Assembly: GCA_003427395.1 (NCBI GenBank) | Contig: BFEA01000576.1 | Coordinates: forward strand, 135,225 to 199,224 | Source of the DNA: Chara braunii | Lineage: Eukaryota; Streptophyta; Charophyceae; Charales; Characeae | Direction of reading: 5' to 3' | DNA length: 64,000 nt | Shown: piece by piece, positions 10,194-21,399 of the stretch | How positions within the stretch are numbered: the stretch's first letter is position 1 | How the letters are laid out: the number at the start of each line of letters is the position of its first letter | Notes under the pieces: generated by a model | What the model was told of the DNA's origin: nothing | Seen by the model: only the letters and a program-made list of their open reading frames with translations | Databases searched by the model: none | Translations under genes and position numbers: made by a program

Positions 10194-10229
10194 GAAACTC
10201 GCGCATTACAGAAAGTGGTTCGTCACGTA

Positions 10230-13000
10230 TGTGACGTTGTCGGGCGCATCGGTCCGGCACCACACGCGGCAGCGTGGGACCCTCTTGGCCGCGTCACGCA
10301 GGAGTTGGACCAACCTCGTCACGAACACACAAATGGAGCTTCCTTAGGCCGCTCCGGCCGAGTGCGCCAGCCATACCTCTCGCGAGCCCCTACGACAGGA
10401 TAGGGCCTACATGAGGCACAACTTACCTCCACCTTACGGGAGCTGTCACCTCCCTTCGGTGGGCGTATCCCCGCTGAGCTATCAATCCACAGTATGAAAG
10501 CTACTCGGTTGCAATCATAAAGGTGGACCAGCCGAGGGCGTTTCTCGTTCGCTGTAGCATTGGGGGTACGCGCGGTAATACGCCTCTATCGAACCCGCAC
10601 GTGAACCGACATCTTGGGGGGCTGAGGTCCCAAGCGCGGCCCGACGTCGGTCAACTAGGACGCATCCCACACACCACGCGCACACCACTTTACGAACACA
10701 AAAAAAACAAAACACACACACACATACGCACAAACGACACAACACAAACACGCGACAACGCTCCTAGTCCCTCAGTAGCCATCCCATAACTTTCCAACGG
10801 GGAAATCGGATAAACGTCGTGCGCGAGAATCAGTATAAAACTGCGCGGAAGCAGGGCTAACTCATATCACCTCGGAATGCAAGCTTGCGCAAACAGTCGC
10901 AATGGTGGCGTACTATGTAGTGCCCATAATCAAGCGGTCCCTCGTGAATCCGAGTACCGCTTATGATACTCAAGTGTCAGACTCGAAGTGTCGTGAGAGT
11001 TTAATCCTTCACGACATTGCACGGCTGAAGGAATAGTCGTGCAGCCGCCGCGAGACCTCCGGCTTTTGGCCTGAGCATCTCGGTAGGCAAGGCAAATAGG
11101 CTCTGCATGGGGGCAGATTCCTTCCCTGCAAAGTCTAGGGCTCGGGATGTCCTGGACAAGGACCTTGAATCCCGGCCTAGGACCAATGTCCGACTATAAA
11201 AATCTTATAAAAAACAAATTTAAAAAGAGAATCTCCCTTTTCTCTCGGGACACAATCAGGTTAACCATTATGCACACTCACAGTGGTCTCTCAAACACTT
11301 AGGGCACTTATAAACATATAAGGGTTAATTTTATAGGACGATCACTTCTCACAGTTACAGTGGGGCTCCTCTCAACCATATATGTATGTAATCGCAGACA
11401 ATCACATCCAGAGTCCGAACCACAAACGTACCTGCAATCACATCAAAGATTCAACCAGACGTCCATGCACTACACGGGGTCAACTTCAGCCATTCCCTGC
11501 ACTCATACCCCTTGGCTTAGCCATACAAGTCTCACTCGTGCAACTCTCAAATAAATACTCAGTACTTTTGTTGGATGGCCATTCAATAAAGTCCGGGTAA
11601 AAACACAACAAAACAGTTCAAATCTCAAGGCTGAAGCCCTTAGGTTGAGTGGCAGGGGTGGATTGGAGTTGAATCGTAAACCGACGAATCGGCAACCGAC
11701 CTGTTATCAGTGATAACAGAAGATAATCCTTGCAGGATCAAGCTGAATCTATTCCAAATCCTAAACCAACGGTCAAGACGACCTGTAACACATGACAGAC
11801 CAATCCCCAAGCTAAAATCATAAGCGTATGGAGAATACAACTCCATAAGACATTCTCACCCCAATCATCCTATCTCACTAGGCCTGAGTCTACCTTTAAG
11901 CAGTGCCCAAAGCAAAGGTAGATCCTGGCATAATCTCCCCTATACAGAGTGGATCGCCAAAATCGCCACCTGTCAAAATATAATTTATCTCCTTTAAACT
12001 AAGAAAATTTCGGCAGCGCTTCCCGTAGGAAAAGTGTCTTTTCAGAATTTATACCAATCCGAATATGAAAGCAGAAATAGTCTTTGACTTTCCAAAGTCC
12101 AATTTTTGTCGAACTCCCTGAATTAGCAAAAATTTGGGCAGCAATCCCTTTAGAAAATGAGACTTTCCAAATTTTTACTAAGTCAAATACGAACCTTAAA
12201 CAAGTCGAACTTTGAAAAACCAGGAATTTGACTAACTCATTGGATCTGCAGAAATTTCGGCAGCGCTTCCCGTAGAGAAAGTAGCTTACCAAAATTTATA
12301 CGAGCCCAAGTATAATAAAAGATCCCAGAAAATGCGAGAATTGATCTAAGTAAAAAAACTTAGCTCACAAAATGCAGGAATTGAACTATCTCCTATCGCT
12401 CTAGCACGTGGCGAGCAACTACAACAACTACCTGTCAAACTGAAACTCACACCAAGTAGTAGCCTCCCTCAGTCACATGCAGGCCAAACCACAAAGGTAA
12501 GTACTCTCACCACCCCAAGTCAACCTTTGCAAACAATAGTTCGTAATCTCTCGATGCTTTATTCCATTATACCCAGCTTACATAAGGCATAAAGCCAAGC
12601 CGTCCAATCTTATGGAACCTGCCTGACTCAGCCATTGAGTATATACGAACAGGTTGCACAACTACTTCTCTCTTCCTTTTGGGCACATGACTAAGCAGTT
12701 CATCTTAGAACAAGGCTCAACCGCCCCGAACTGTTTAATATCCAAATTATATATATATCTCTGAGCTTAGTCTTCAAACGCTGGGCGTAGGACTGAGCAG
12801 TTCATCTTAGAAACAAGGCCCAACCTGCCCAAGGTTACCTTCAGTTATACTCTTAGTTATACTCTCTTCAACTTACGATAAGCTATAGCCAGGCCGTCCA
12901 ATCTTATGGAACCCGTGCCTGGCTAGCCTGTTCATAAATAGGATAGTATAAAATATAACCAAATTATAACCTTTTGGGTTCCAACATGTGCGAGGCTTTC
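10230..13000 (+). repeat. Repeat family C, left arm of a long inverted repeat
   Basis: This segment matches 43860-46735 on the opposite strand along its whole length, at roughly 85% identity where I aligned it by eye (for example 10520-10690 against 46260-46430). It starts TGTGACGTTG immediately after the LTR of copy A. It has no convincing coding sequence; it holds a CA-rich tract, a TATAAAA-like stretch near 10835, a tandem array of about 120 bp units and hairpin units. It may be a long LTR of another element. Confidence 0.75.
12007..12300 (+). repeat. Tandem array, three units of about 122 bp
   Basis: Units start near 12007, 12129 and 12252. Each begins with a version of AAATTTCGGCAGCGCTTCCC followed by an A-rich stretch and a CTTT block. 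The middle unit is the most diverged. The right arm of the inverted repeat carries five such units. Confidence 0.75.
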
Positions 13001-13425
13001 GGCCAGACCGTCCAATCTTATGGAACATATCTGGTCCTTTGCCAGGTTTGTTTCTCTCTGATCCCACTATGTGTGGCATGAGTCCAAAGCCGTCCAATCT
13101 TATGGACATGTCCCGCCCTCATCGAGAATTACTCCCTCAGAATGAAACAGGAAGGGGCTGAGCCGTCCAATCTTATGGACTTGCCCAGACCTCCTCAACC
13201 AACAACAAAAGCAGCAGACAAAAAACCCGAACCAAACATGGCAACCAAACCCTCCAATCTTATGGTACAGGTTTGGCCCCTGAAAAGTCAGCCACAATCA
13301 AACCCTCACAATTCAGAGCAATCAGACCGTTCAATCTTATGGAACTGGTCTGACTCTCCATGCAATTCAAAAATAAACACAGCGGTCAGGCCGTCCAATC
13401 TTATGGAACTGGTCTGACCCCACAG
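12590..13425 (+). repeat. Array of eight hairpin units around a conserved core
   Basis: The core CCGTCCAATCTTATGGAAC, with small changes, occurs at about 12600, 12894, 13008, 13090, 13163, 13250, 13328 and 13391. Arms beside the core pair with each other and differ from unit to unit: TAGCCAGGC/GCCTGGCTA (12885-12925), CAAACC/GGTTTG (13246-13275), TCAGACC/GGTCTGA (13322-13353). Units 1, 4 and 5 pair poorly. Confidence 0.75.
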
Positions 13426-13429
13426 GACC

Positions 13430-15430
13430 CTTTCAAGCTCAAGCAAAACTGCCTTTCTCCCACCCTTCCCCCAGATGCAATTCCCCTTTTGTTCACAATC
13501 TGCCTTCAGGCAATCAACAAATTTGAAACTGAGATTGCCAAGACATTCCTTTACTTAGTCTGACTTATGTCCTGAAAGTCAAACCGAAGTCAACGTAGGA
13601 GTACATGCAACACACTCAGTCAGATACATAGCAAGATGTATAGATAGGGGTTATACCAGGGTATTAGAGGGGGAGCAATGGTTACCTTCCAGTTCCCTGT
13701 CCCCATAACTCCTCCTGAGTCCCGGCAGAGCTCCCGCAATCGGTGGGGCGAACCCCCCACAGAGGCCTTGGCGTGGATTACGGGTTGCAATCTCGCCTGC
13801 CGCCTTCCTCTCATAACCAAATAGACTAGACTTAGAGAAAGAAAGGTAGAGGGAGATAGTTTCAAGACTCTCAGATCCCATAGGGGTGCTCTCAGACTCG
13901 CAGGAAAGGGCCTTGGAGTCGTCAATCGCCTAAGGGCCCCGCAATGGCGGCCAAGACGTGCAGCCGCTAGTCTGTCCGAAGTCAACCTGAAGTCAACCAC
14001 CCGCCGTGGACTCCTTGATGATCCTCCCACTCTCAGCAACGATATCTCTCTTTCCACACACACACCCCTCCTGCAGGGCTTGTGACTTAGAATGTAGCAA
14101 CTACAAATAAGCTCGCAAGCTCGGAGCTCCCCTCCGGTTACTCCGCTTGGCAGTCTAAGCAGCGCGCCGGCCAACGTTGTTAGCTAGTCGGTGAACCTGC
14201 AGATACGCAGCTCGCCCCGTGTGCAGTCCTGAGTCCACCCGTACGCAACAGTCTCCCTCTCCTCACTTCTCTTCGTGTCTTTCCCTCCTCCTTTCAATGC
14301 AGTTGTTCCCCGACCCCAACAGCCCACCGCCTTGCTGGGTATGTCCCCCGGCTGCAATCAATCCACTACCGCGAGGCAACGCTATAGCAGTTCACCGCCT
14401 AGTTCATCAGCTGTCCCACCAGACAAGTCACAGTACCAACTAAGGCCCATTAGGATCACGTGTTCAGTGCCAACTAGCAATCTACAGGTTTACTGAGAAA
14501 CTCGTGCTGACAAAAGCACAGTTGGGGTACCCCTACGCATGGCCACACTCAGCTCATTCCCAACAATCTATGACTGATGAGCAGCCTACACAGTTTAATA
14601 ACCTGCCTTCCTCCCTCCCCAAATCTGGTCCTAATAAAATGGTGCAACACATCACACAATCCGTCCTATCACTTGGTTAGTTGTGGACAAACTGGACCCA
14701 ACACGCCCATTCAACATGCTCGATTGACTGTGAACCGCCCGCCCTCAGGCCAGCCCACCGACCCGGATCCTGACCGCGTCTTCCACTAGGACATGGAGTT
14801 ATACACTGTCACTGCGAAATCAACCCCTTCTCGTTTTCACCTATCATGCCAGGGAACGAAGACAGACCCGTCATCAACCTATTCGCGCCCAGCCTAACAC
14901 CGTCAGTCTTCTCCCGGCGGTTGCAACTCTACTAGTCATCGAGGTAAGAGCTCCCTCTCTCTCTCTCTCTCCTGACCGCGCGCTCCCTCACCTTGCACCT
15001 GTGCCCTCTTATCGTACGAACTTGGCCCCTCCCATCGGCCAAGTACGGGCGCAAGTTGGCTCAATGTCGGTTCATACCATATCGCCAGCTCGGTCATGTT
15101 CGTAGAGGCTAACGGGAGCTACCTCCGCCAACAGGATGAGCGACGCGCCAAGCAACAGGTAAGCCTCTATCCTCGCGGCTGGCCCCTCGCTACTTACTTC
15201 GGTGGCTCGTCCAAAATCGAATGAATCTTACGCTAGAACACGGAAAGATACATCGCTATTTGGAAAACTCCTCTCGATGCCTTCCCGCAGCTCTTACCGT
15301 TAGTATCGGCCAAACCAAGGCCCAGACTCAAAATCTGTCGTGGCCAATCAATCCGTGGCGTGCCAAAACCCCCATATACCATCTTACCTTGCCCGAATCG
15401 GTTGAGAAACAAGAAGGATATGCCTTTTTT
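13430..15430. other. No gene seen
   Basis: GC-rich to mixed sequence with pyrimidine-rich tracts and a CT run near 14950-14970. Open frames such as the 184-codon one at 13620-14174 (-) have no recognisable motif and look spurious. Confidence 0.5.
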
Positions 15431-15434
15431 TTTT

Positions 15435-15905
15435 ACTCCCATCATGCTCGTCTCCTCCATAGCTCCGCGCGGACTCTCTTTCCACTAACTCTAATTCTGC
15501 TAATCTAACACTAAAACTAACACTACCCCCGATTTCGCCCTGGCCAGAAATGTGGAAGTAGCACTTTCCCTCATTCATTTTGATCGAGGATCAAGGTGAA
15601 CACCCATTCTTCTCGTCTTCTTCCTCCACATATCCCCCATAGTTCCACGCAGCATGTTTCTCACTAACTCACTATCTTGCAAATCTATCACTAAAACTAA
15701 CCATTCCATCGCGCTCGCCCGGGGTCAAAACCCCGGAATCGTATCTTCCCTTCCTCAAAACTGTTCACGAACGAGAGAGATACGTATGTTTTCGTCCTCT
15801 TCCCCCTGTCTTCCGCCATACCTTGGCACACACCTCTTCTCACTAACCTCTCCCTATGCTAACTCTTTTGCTAATCTAATGCTTCCAACAGATTCGCCCT
15901 ACCAA
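15435..15905 (+). repeat. Degenerate tandem repeat, three units of about 178 bp
   Basis: Related blocks at 15458-15543, 15638-15725 and 15817-15903 share the order CATA, a C-rich stretch, CACTAAC, GC-AATCTA, CACTAAAACTAAC and TCGCCC. Confidence 0.55.
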
Positions 15906-16121
15906 TAAACCTCTATCCAGCGCTTTTCCTCGCGCGGATTCCGCCCAGGTTCATTCGTTTCCCCTTCCCAATTCTTTCCCTGGTGTCCGTCCGCGCCAGC
16001 CCCTGCCTCCTTGCCTGCGCATGCACCTGGCGCAAAACGGCGCCCAGGTACTGCTACCTCTAGCCACCTATACCCGACTTCCGCTTTCGCCCGTCCCCTC
16101 TACAGCCTACCTCCCCAGCTT

Positions 16122-16685
16122 ACTACCGTCTTAACCCGAAAACAACGTACGTACATTGTATTCAACTTACCTCTGAAAAATGGCCTCTAAGAAATCGCGC
16201 TGTTTTTTTTCAAATAGAACGTACCCTCGAATACAACGTACCGTACAAGGAAAAAGAAAAAGAAAAAAAAAGAAGAGGCCCTCGGTTACAACGAAGAAAA
16301 AGAAAAAGAAAAAAAAAGCCCGCTACAAGGAAAAATAACATCTCCACTTACTTTTGTATGTGGACTGAGTGTTGCACCAAATACTGTCTGTTTTAAGTTT
16401 GTATTCGTAGGCGGGAAATCCAGTCCTCCTTGCAAAGTCTGGCCCCGACAGTGTTCAACGGGGACCTCCCGACACGCCAGACACCATGCTCCCCCTCTTT
16501 CATTTTTCTTATTTTTCATATTTTTTCTTTTCCTAATTTTTTAAAATTTTCCTATCTTTGCCCTGGAAAAGTTGTACCCCAATATTCGTTGTACAACGTA
16601 CGTACGTTGTATTCGAATACAACGTACCTGGTACGTTGTATTCGTATATAACGTACGTACGTTGTTTTCGGGTTAAGACGGTAGC
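16122..16685. mobile_element. TIR element (MITE), possibly Tc1/mariner-like
   Basis: The left end CCGTCTTAACCCGAAAACAA is repeated in inverted form at the right end. The identical stretch is about 30 bp including ACGTACGT. Both ends are flanked by TA, which would be a 2 bp target duplication as in Tc1/mariner. Length is about 560 bp, with no transposase ORF. The interior has A-rich (AAAAAG) tracts and further copies of ACGTTGTATTCG near the right end, including a perfect 26 bp palindrome at 16602-16627. Confidence 0.75.
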
Positions 16686-16689
16686 GCTC

Positions 16690-17765
16690 CGCCTTCCTGT
16701 CTTCTCCGCATGTATCTACCCTACATGTCGCCCTGGTTCACTTACCTTCCTCCTACTTGTCTTCTCACTTCCCCTGCTCCGCCTCCCATTGCTTCGCTGC
16801 TTTCCCCGCTGCTCCGTTCGCTGCTACCGGCGCTGCCCCGGAAACTCAGGGGGAGACCCGACAACTGGCCGGACCGATCGGACTCCCGCCTCCTATACTA
16901 CCTTTCGACGAACGGCCCACACGCAGCAGCAGCGCAGCAGTCTTCCCCCGAAGCCCCTCTGGCCTGCTCCACCTTTCAGGGCCTTAACGGGCGTACCCAC
17001 ACCCATATCTTTCCGCAGCTCGGGGCGCGGCCTTGCAGCCCTACCCGATAGCGCACAGTGCTGCGGCCCACAGCCCCACGCTCGGCTGTTTTAGCCAGCC
17101 CAACGCTAGGAGCGACCCACCACCCTCTTGGCCTCCCACTCAAGCAGCGGTGGCCACCCCTTCGGGTCCCCAACGGGCAGCCCACACACCAACAGCGGCC
17201 ACGGACCCAAGGGTGCGGACCTGCTGCTTGTCTAAGTGTGTCCCTCAGCGTGTTGGGCCCGACGCGGGTCCTGGTGGTGGCAGCAACCATTCAGATGGGA
17301 CTTTGAAGACCGTCGCGGAGAAAAGTCCCGCGGGTATAGCCACACCTAACCCCTCCACCTTGTTGGCCAAACCACCCTCCGCCTCGTATGCACGTTGAAC
17401 TCCTCGGCCCGTGTTTCAAGCAATAAAAAACGGCAGGGAAAGTTTTGCCAACGTCCCGGACGCGCGGAGTCTGGACCGACCCGCCGAAGGAGACGCGTAC
17501 TCGGGGTCCTCGGCTGTCGTCTCTTTAATCAGAAAATAAAAATCTGGTCAGCGGTCACGCCAACTCTTTCAATCATCAACAATTAAAGGACCATGCGCGC
17601 CTCAAGCCTGCGCGCCCACACACTTTCTATTCCAGTCAACCATCCAGTCAACGTAAACCACTGGCGCAACAGCGCCTCACGCCAAATACTTAAACTTTCA
17701 ACCTCACTTCCTGTCGCTTGCAAAAACCAGGGCGGATACCCTTGTAAGGGTATTCGCGCCGACAA
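16690..17765. other. No gene seen
   Basis: GC-rich sequence. The open frames here (for example 16710-17051 +, 16976-17290 -) overlap on both strands, are Pro/Ser-rich and carry no motif, as expected for GC-rich non-coding DNA. Confidence 0.45.
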
Positions 17766-17951
17766 CGCCCAGGGGGTTCCAATATTAGCAAGCTCCTGCT
17801 TGCTTGTTGACACGTGTCGATTTTTCTAATCGATCGACACGCGGAGCACTTCTCTTTATGCCACTTACCGTTCAATTGCATGCGGACGTCATCCAACGTG
17901 GCAACTTTGCTCTTCTACTAGTTCCTCAGATTGGGCTCTCGACGATCCAAG
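17766..17951 (-). repeat. Remnant of the Ty3 family 3' tail
   Basis: It is nearly identical to 1-172, with only a few substitutions, and includes the CGCCCAGGGGGTTCCA motif at its left edge. After 17951 the similarity stops abruptly. It shows a recent fragment of the same lineage as copy A. Confidence 0.8.
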
Positions 17952-18555
17952 GCCCTGCCTGCCCCTTACCCGCACATTGGCTGCACCGCCTCCGCTCGCT
18001 CCAAGGACCCGCCCAGGTTGCAAATGGGGGTGGAGACAGGACATGGAACCCAAAGGGCAGAATGCTTCTACGGAGGACAACCCCAACGGACAGAACGCTT
18101 CTGCGGAGGACAACTCGCTCACTTGGAGCCCAACAGACAACAGACAACAACAACGACAAAATGACAAGGATGGGTCTAAGGAGGGTCTGACCGTATGATC
18201 AGGAAAACACATACGTTGCTACTCACGGGACGCGGAGTGAGAGCTCTGCTGGCCCGCATGAACTGGGGGTCAAGCATAGGAGATAGCACCAAGCGCCCCG
18301 ACACAGTGATAAGAGGGGGAAGCTTGCTGAGTGGAAAAGAAGAAATAGAATACTACTTGGATCCTGTCTTAAACACTCTTAGTAGTATCCATGGAACAAA
18401 GACGTGCCACAACCAACCTTATGCTGTCACGTAGGCCACTAATCCCAGGCCACTATGCACATATACCTGTCAAATTACCCCCTTTGTAGATGGGGCCTAC
18501 AGATTGTAGTCAATTTAGTCACATATCTGTTCAAACAAAACAGTTGCAATGCTCA
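17952..18555. other. No gene seen
   Basis: Contains a short repeat of ACGGAGGACAAC/TGCGGAGGACAAC near 18072-18115 and short open frames only. Confidence 0.4.
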
Positions 18556-18671
18556 GGGACGCTGGACCCGGTTTCCAGCAGGTGCAGCTCCCCACCAATA
18601 GATGGAGCCTCCCTGAGACTGCTGGTGGTGCCTGCTCTTATCAGCACCCCTAGCATCAGCTCGGGTTGTTC

Positions 18672-18697
<26 letters not shown>
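18556..18697 (+). mobile_element. Short poly(A)-tailed repeat S (SINE-like), full copy
   Basis: Starts GGGACGCTGGACCC, ends with a run of about 26 A. It has three potential hairpins: GCTGGA/TCCAGC at the 5' end, GCTCC/GGAGC in the middle and a 3' arm with GCACCCCTAGCATC. At least a dozen copies lie in this window on both strands. No clear pol III box B is visible, so tRNA descent is not supported. Confidence 0.7.
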
Positions 18698-18702
<5 letters not shown>

Positions 18703-18803
18703 GTATTGACCTGAGGATGGGATGAGAGGTGGTCTCATATTCCAGGACACCCGTGGCTCACAGCTCCATGTGATCACTGTGCACTCAGTGACTGGCCTCT
18801 ACA

Positions 18804-18970
18804 ACACCCTGGACTTAAAATTCCAGCAGAGACATTCACATCATTGTACAGGGACGCTGGACCCAATTTCCAGCAGATTCATTCACATCATTGTACAGGG
18901 ACGCTGGACCTGATTTCCAGCAGATTCATTCACATTATTGTACAGGGACGCTGGACCCGATTTCCAGCAG
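18804..18970 (+). repeat. 47 bp tandem repeat made of the S 5' hairpin
   Basis: Units start at 18804 (degenerate), 18851, 18898 and 18945, exactly 47 bp apart. Each carries the S 5' hairpin followed by ATTCACATCATTGTACA. Confidence 0.8.
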
Positions 18971-19030
18971 AGCTTTTTTTTTTTTAATGGGAACAAAGCT
19001 CCAATCTATTGGTGGGGAGCCTTCCTCTCA
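18971..19030 (-). repeat. S fragment, inverted relative to the array
   Basis: A T-rich run followed by the complement of the S middle hairpin (CTATTGGTGGGGAGCC). It abuts the last 47 bp unit head to head. Confidence 0.55.
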
Positions 19031-21005
19031 AGCATTTTTCGACATGGGCACAGTGCGACCATAAGATGTTCAGATGGTGGATGGCAGGAATGGGTACGTA
19101 CCCGAAACCAAGTCTAAACCCCCACTAAAGGGAATTGGCCCCCGGGGCAGAGATAACTCAAAAATTTAATAATGTAGCTGGAGTTTACATATCACAGATC
19201 AACTACATTAGAAGATCGGGCGCATCAACACTTCACCCGTACAGCCCTTCTTCCTCAGCCTGAGGGGCAGGCAAAATCAAGCATTGGGAAAGTGAAGCTC
19301 ACAGTTACATGTGGTTTGTCTGGATCTCCCTCGGGGAACAGTTGCACTGACACATCTGATCATAACATACTGCCTGTGGGACCCTGTCCCAGGTCTATCC
19401 AGCATTATCCATGAACATTCCAAATCCAAATAACTACTACAACTACCTGAAAGGATTGTTTTCCAGCGAGAAAATACCAGGATTCCTTTTTCTTTTTGAT
19501 TTAAAAAAAGGGGTAACTAGGTCACAGTCACGTTTTCAGTTCTAAATCCACTTCAGGCGTCCCTTGAATACAATGCATCCCCATCCAACCTTAAAGCTGG
19601 GTTGGATACATTCACGATTTTCCTCACTTTGGAGCAAAATTCGTGAAACTGTTACTGAAACGCATTACAACTGAAAACATTGACTGCGCCCTAGTTTTCC
19701 CTAAAAGGAAAAAAAAAAGAAAAAAAAAGAAGAAGAAAAAAAAAAAAGAAACAGGTCCTTGTGGGCCTGGTTCCATGTCCATTCTGGGGAGCTGTCAGTG
19801 AGGTTCCTTTTCCACCGCAAGTAAAAAAATTACAATACACCCACTCTCTCTCCTTCCGTCTGGCCAAAGGATTCTCTTTTTGTTTGTTTGTTTGCTTGTT
19901 TGTTTGTTTGTTTGTTTGTTTGTTTGTTTGTCTTTGTGGGGTGCTATAAGGCAGCTTTGGCCACCTTCTTGTGCCTATACCCCCAACAAGCCATCTGATA
20001 GCAGGCTGCATGGCCCACCTGTAAGAAAACTGACTGCCTTAAGAAGGAATGCAGAAACTTGTGGATTTGACCGTTAACAACTCTACCTGATTGGCTATCT
20101 GATTGGCTTATGCTCTTGTCACGTCCGCCATTCCTATGTGTGGTTGCCCCTTTCCCTGTGGACTTTTGAACAGCTGTTCTCACCTAAACCCTCTTTTAAG
20201 TTATCCCCCACTTGTCTTAATCCCCCTGCCCCTGTGCCGTTATCAGTGGATTCTGAGTTGCAATTCTCCCTAACTTGTTAACCCATTTTTGTCTGAACAA
20301 GTTTTGTTTTTGAATTGTGTGGCTTTTGAGGTCATTGTGGCACAGGTTTGTTTTCCCAGGGTTGGGTTTTGTCAGGGCAGCACTCCTGTTTTGGCCATTT
20401 CAGTCCCTAGACTCCAGTTTTCAAAAGCCTGCACCGCAGGTGGGTAACTGTCCCAGTAATTTTCTTCCTTTTTTTTTTGTTTTGTGGAGGGATTCCCGGC
20501 CTCCCCTTTCTCCTGTTATAACGAAGACGGATAGTTTTGTAAAAAAAAAAAAAAAAAAAGAAATGAGCAAGTTTGCATTTGAGTGTAGAGCTGGATCTGG
20601 CAGCCCTCCAGAGGGCTGAAGAGGCGAGCTTTCCTGTCCACGTTCACACGACACTGGCAGTCAATCCTTTTTTTTTAAGGAAACAACCGCGGACGTGGCA
20701 GGTTTGGACTCTTTGGCGTTCATAAAGGCAAAACAAACATGCTCCGGCAAAGAAATCATGCGCCTACTTTGAAACGGCAATTTCGGTGGAAAAGCATCCG
20801 TTGGGATTTTTTGTTTTTTTTCCCCCCATATGACACCATGGTGGACCCTTGTAAAATATGACACCCGGCCTGACACCATGGCCGCGGTACTTTCGTTACC
20901 CTTTTCTAACTCGCGCCTGGTTTCTGTGCTGACGCAGGTTTTTTTGCCCCCTATGAAACTCTTATGTGACATGAACGTACTTCCCTCTTTTGCTTTAAAT
21001 AATTG
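19030..21005. other. No gene seen; simple repeats
   Basis: Holds A-rich runs near 19710-19750, a TTTG microsatellite at about 19878-19931, and poly(A) near 20541-20559. No open frame has motifs. Confidence 0.5.
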
Positions 21006-21006
21006 T

Positions 21007-21290
21007 GGCATTTTTTTTTCTTTTTTTTTTCTTTTTTTTTTTGAAGCTATATTCTTCTCTCAATTTCACCTCACAGGCTCACACTACCTACCTACCGCTA
21101 CTCCTAATTGTAGGCATATGAGGAACTCCCCAGCAGCCAGAGAGTGGCTGAAAGAGGATTTTGTTTCTGGCTTCAGGGGTGAAGTCCCACCGCCGAAGTT
21201 GAGTTTTCGCAACGCTGACCTTTCTATCATGTGTGGCCTGGTGAGACGGAGCTCTGCCGTTGATGTATTGAGAATCTAAGGGTACCGAAA
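21007..21290 (-). mobile_element. Poly(A)-tailed repeat T (SINE-like)
   Basis: A T-rich run (poly(A) on the minus strand) is followed by a block shared with 43675-43742 (CACTACC, CACTACTCCTAATTGTAGGCAT, CAGCAGCC). Further out, GGTGAAGTCCCACCGCC is shared with the plus-strand copy at 24115. A box-B-like stretch is present but weak. Confidence 0.55.
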
Positions 21291-21399
21291 TACAGGAGAA
21301 TAACCTATTAGATTTGGTCATTTTGTACATTTTTTCTTTGACGTGAAATCCGTTTTGTCATATGCTTTGGCCCTTTCCGTTTGGGCGGGAAACAATTTT

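Larger units (their letters stand above)
1..10227 (-). mobile_element. Ty3/Gypsy LTR retrotransposon, copy A
   Basis: Reading from high to low coordinates it shows a 5' LTR (10227-7805), a primer-binding site, gag-protease, RT-RNase H, PHD finger plus integrase, and two further ORFs before a 3' untranslated tail that runs off the window edge. The order protease, RT, RNase H, integrase places it in Ty3/Gypsy. The 3' LTR is not in the window: position 1 corresponds to the stretch that lies about 27 bp inside the 3' LTR in copy B. The copy is dead as it stands, with several in-frame stops and frameshifts and an altered RNase H aspartate, but every domain is recognisable and most frames agree with copy B. 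Confidence 0.93.
7805..10227 (-). repeat. 5' LTR of copy A, about 2.4 kb
   Basis: The inner boundary abuts the PBS at 7804. The outer boundary is set by homology with copy B, whose LTRs end in GTTCGTCACA on the plus strand; here it reads GTTCGTCACG. The LTR contains a TATA box, a transcribed leader and a coding exon near its 3' end. Its 3' terminus resembles the LTR ends at 51112 and 36964, but lacks the final GCGTCACA: GTTGG runs straight into the PBS. A 95 bp tandem duplication with an N at the junction inflates its length. Confidence 0.8.

Noticed and set aside
12590-13425. Hairpin array as a CRISPR array
   Set aside because: Cores are irregularly spaced, spacers vary widely in length and the arms pair with each other; the context is eukaryotic repeat DNA.
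13620-14174. 184-codon ORF on the minus strand as a gene
   Set aside because: No motif, Arg/Ser/Leu-rich in GC-rich repeat DNA, and not conserved in any second copy.
16558-17094. 178-codon plus-strand ORF as a gene
   Set aside because: It starts inside the TIR element and runs on through unrelated GC-rich DNA.
19878-19931. TTTG array as a CRISPR or regulatory repeat
   Set aside because: It is a plain tetranucleotide microsatellite without spacers.
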